Source of the DNA: an uncultured Clostridiaceae bacterium
GTDB lineage: Bacteria; Bacillota; Clostridia; Lachnospirales; Lachnospiraceae
Reading direction: 5' to 3'
DNA length: 6,713 bases
Assembly (NCBI GenBank): GCA_949841235.1
Contig: CATKZA010000100.1
Span: 1 to 6,713, forward strand
Of the stretch, positions 6,468-6,713 are shown one piece after another. The notes under the pieces are model-generated. The model searched no databases. It was not told where the DNA came from and was given only the letters and a program-made list of their open reading frames with translations. Within the stretch, counting starts at the first letter, position 1, and every line of letters starts with the position of its first letter. Position numbers and translations under genes: made by a program.

Positions 6468-6477
6468 ATGTCGACAT
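6468..6477. repeat. 10-base perfect palindrome in the regulator leader
   Basis: ATGTCGACAT reads the same on both strands and lies just after the predicted transcription start of the regulator operon and before its ribosome site. It could be an operator, but a 10-base palindrome can occur by chance. Confidence 0.35.
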
Positions 6478-6486
6478 GATAATTCT

Positions 6487-6514
6487 ATTATAGACAGTTT
6501 TTTCCTTTCGTCAA
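6487..6514 (-). promoter_or_regulatory. Near-consensus promoter of the response regulator-kinase operon
   Basis: On the minus strand TTGACG (6514-6509, five of six consensus bases) is followed after 16 bases by a perfect TATAAT (6492-6487). Transcription would start near 6480, about 30 bases before the regulator start codon. Such a strong core suggests appreciable expression without activation. Confidence 0.8.
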
Positions 6515-6525
6515 AGCGAAAAAAA

Positions 6526-6557
6526 TGTCGTTCAGGTCGTTTTCTTTGTCGTTCGTG
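6526..6557 (+). promoter_or_regulatory. Candidate LytTR regulator binding site (direct repeats)
   Basis: TGTCGTTC occurs at 6526-6533 and again at 6547-6554, exactly 21 bases apart, or two helical turns. The cores GTCGTTCAG (6527-6535) and GTCGTTCGT (6548-6556) fit the GTTN[AG][TG] half of the LytTR/AgrA consensus; the first two consensus positions do not match. A third TCGTT lies at 6537-6541. The pair lies 12 or more bases upstream of the minus-strand -35 and about 20 bases upstream of the candidate plus-strand -35. Confidence 0.6.
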
Positions 6558-6577
6558 ACGTGTAAGCCAAAAACCCC

Positions 6578-6604
6578 TTGAAAAATGTCCAATCTTGTTA
6601 TAAA
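6578..6604 (+). promoter_or_regulatory. Candidate weak promoter of the divergent plus-strand gene
   Basis: TTGAAA (6578-6583) and TATAAA (6599-6604) resemble -35 and -10 boxes but are only 15 bases apart, shorter than the usual 16-18. A suboptimal promoter next to regulator repeats is typical of activated genes. The direct repeats lie in the same orientation just upstream. Confidence 0.4.
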
Positions 6605-6642
6605 ACAATACATGAGGGGGGCAGATACTAAGGAGGAAGGCC

Positions 6643-6713
6643 ATGTGGCAGGATACGAATGATAAGATCGCCAGACGCATTATGGGCGTTCTGGAAACAG
6701 AGAAACATGGAGA
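6643..6713 (+). CDS. Start of a divergent gene of unknown function (3' truncated by window)
   Basis: An ATG at 6643 is preceded by a perfect AAGGAGG (6630-6636) six bases away, and the frame stays open to the window end, giving 23 residues: MWQDTNDKIARRIMGVLETE followed by KHG. This N-terminus looks soluble, with no signal peptide or membrane segment. I do not recognise the family. It is divergent from the two-component operon and shares a 192-base control region with it, so it or its operon may be the target of that regulator. Confidence 0.7.
   Translation, partial: MWQDTNDKIARRIMGVLETEKHG

Noticed and set aside
1..6713. CRISPR arrays, tRNA or rRNA genes, insertion sequences, attachment sites
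   Set aside because: No regularly spaced repeats, tRNA-like cloverleaf, rRNA segments, transposase or terminal inverted repeats were seen on either strand.

Overview
The window looks like chromosomal DNA from a low-to-mid-GC member of the Clostridia, most likely a Lachnospiraceae-type gut anaerobe. The reasons are clostridial-style Shine-Dalgarno sites (AAGGAGG, GGGAGG), a surface protein ending in an Ig-like module plus a lysine-rich fibronectin-like module, and an AgrC/AgrA-type (GHKL plus LytTR) two-component pair. This is inference from style and families; no taxonomic search was possible.

Layout. Bases 2-337 (+) are the last 111 codons of the disaggregase ClpB. It converges on a small minus-strand gene (379-609) encoding an O6-methylguanine-DNA methyltransferase that keeps its PCHR active site but has lost most of its N-terminal half in frame. 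A strong hairpin (333-368) fills the gap between them. The long gene-free stretch 610-1334 holds a good extended -10 promoter (789-817), an unusually large cobalamin riboswitch (about 866-1178) and a 156-base leader. This leader drives two plus-strand genes: a 689-residue exported protein built from transcobalamin-like parts (1335-3404) and, 15 bases later, a ZnuA/TroA-type metal-binding lipoprotein (3420-4433). No permease or ATPase follows.

The second operon runs on the minus strand: a LytTR response regulator (5716-6450) followed after 13 bases by a multi-pass GHKL histidine kinase (4419-5702), whose 3' end overlaps the metal-binding gene tail to tail by 15 bases. Its promoter (6487-6514) lies in a 192-base divergent region that also carries two 9-base direct repeats 21 bases apart, the spacing expected for a LytTR-type regulator. 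On the other side a new plus-strand gene starts at 6643 and runs off the window.

How it fits together. The most interesting unit is the riboswitch operon: a predicted surface cobalamin-capture protein, with the order of the two transcobalamin-like domains reversed relative to the animal proteins, paired with an orphan metal-binding lipoprotein. The riboswitch contains an internal copy of the Shine-Dalgarno sequence and an element complementary to both copies, which suggests a translational switch. The two-component system probably controls its own promoter, the divergent gene, or both.
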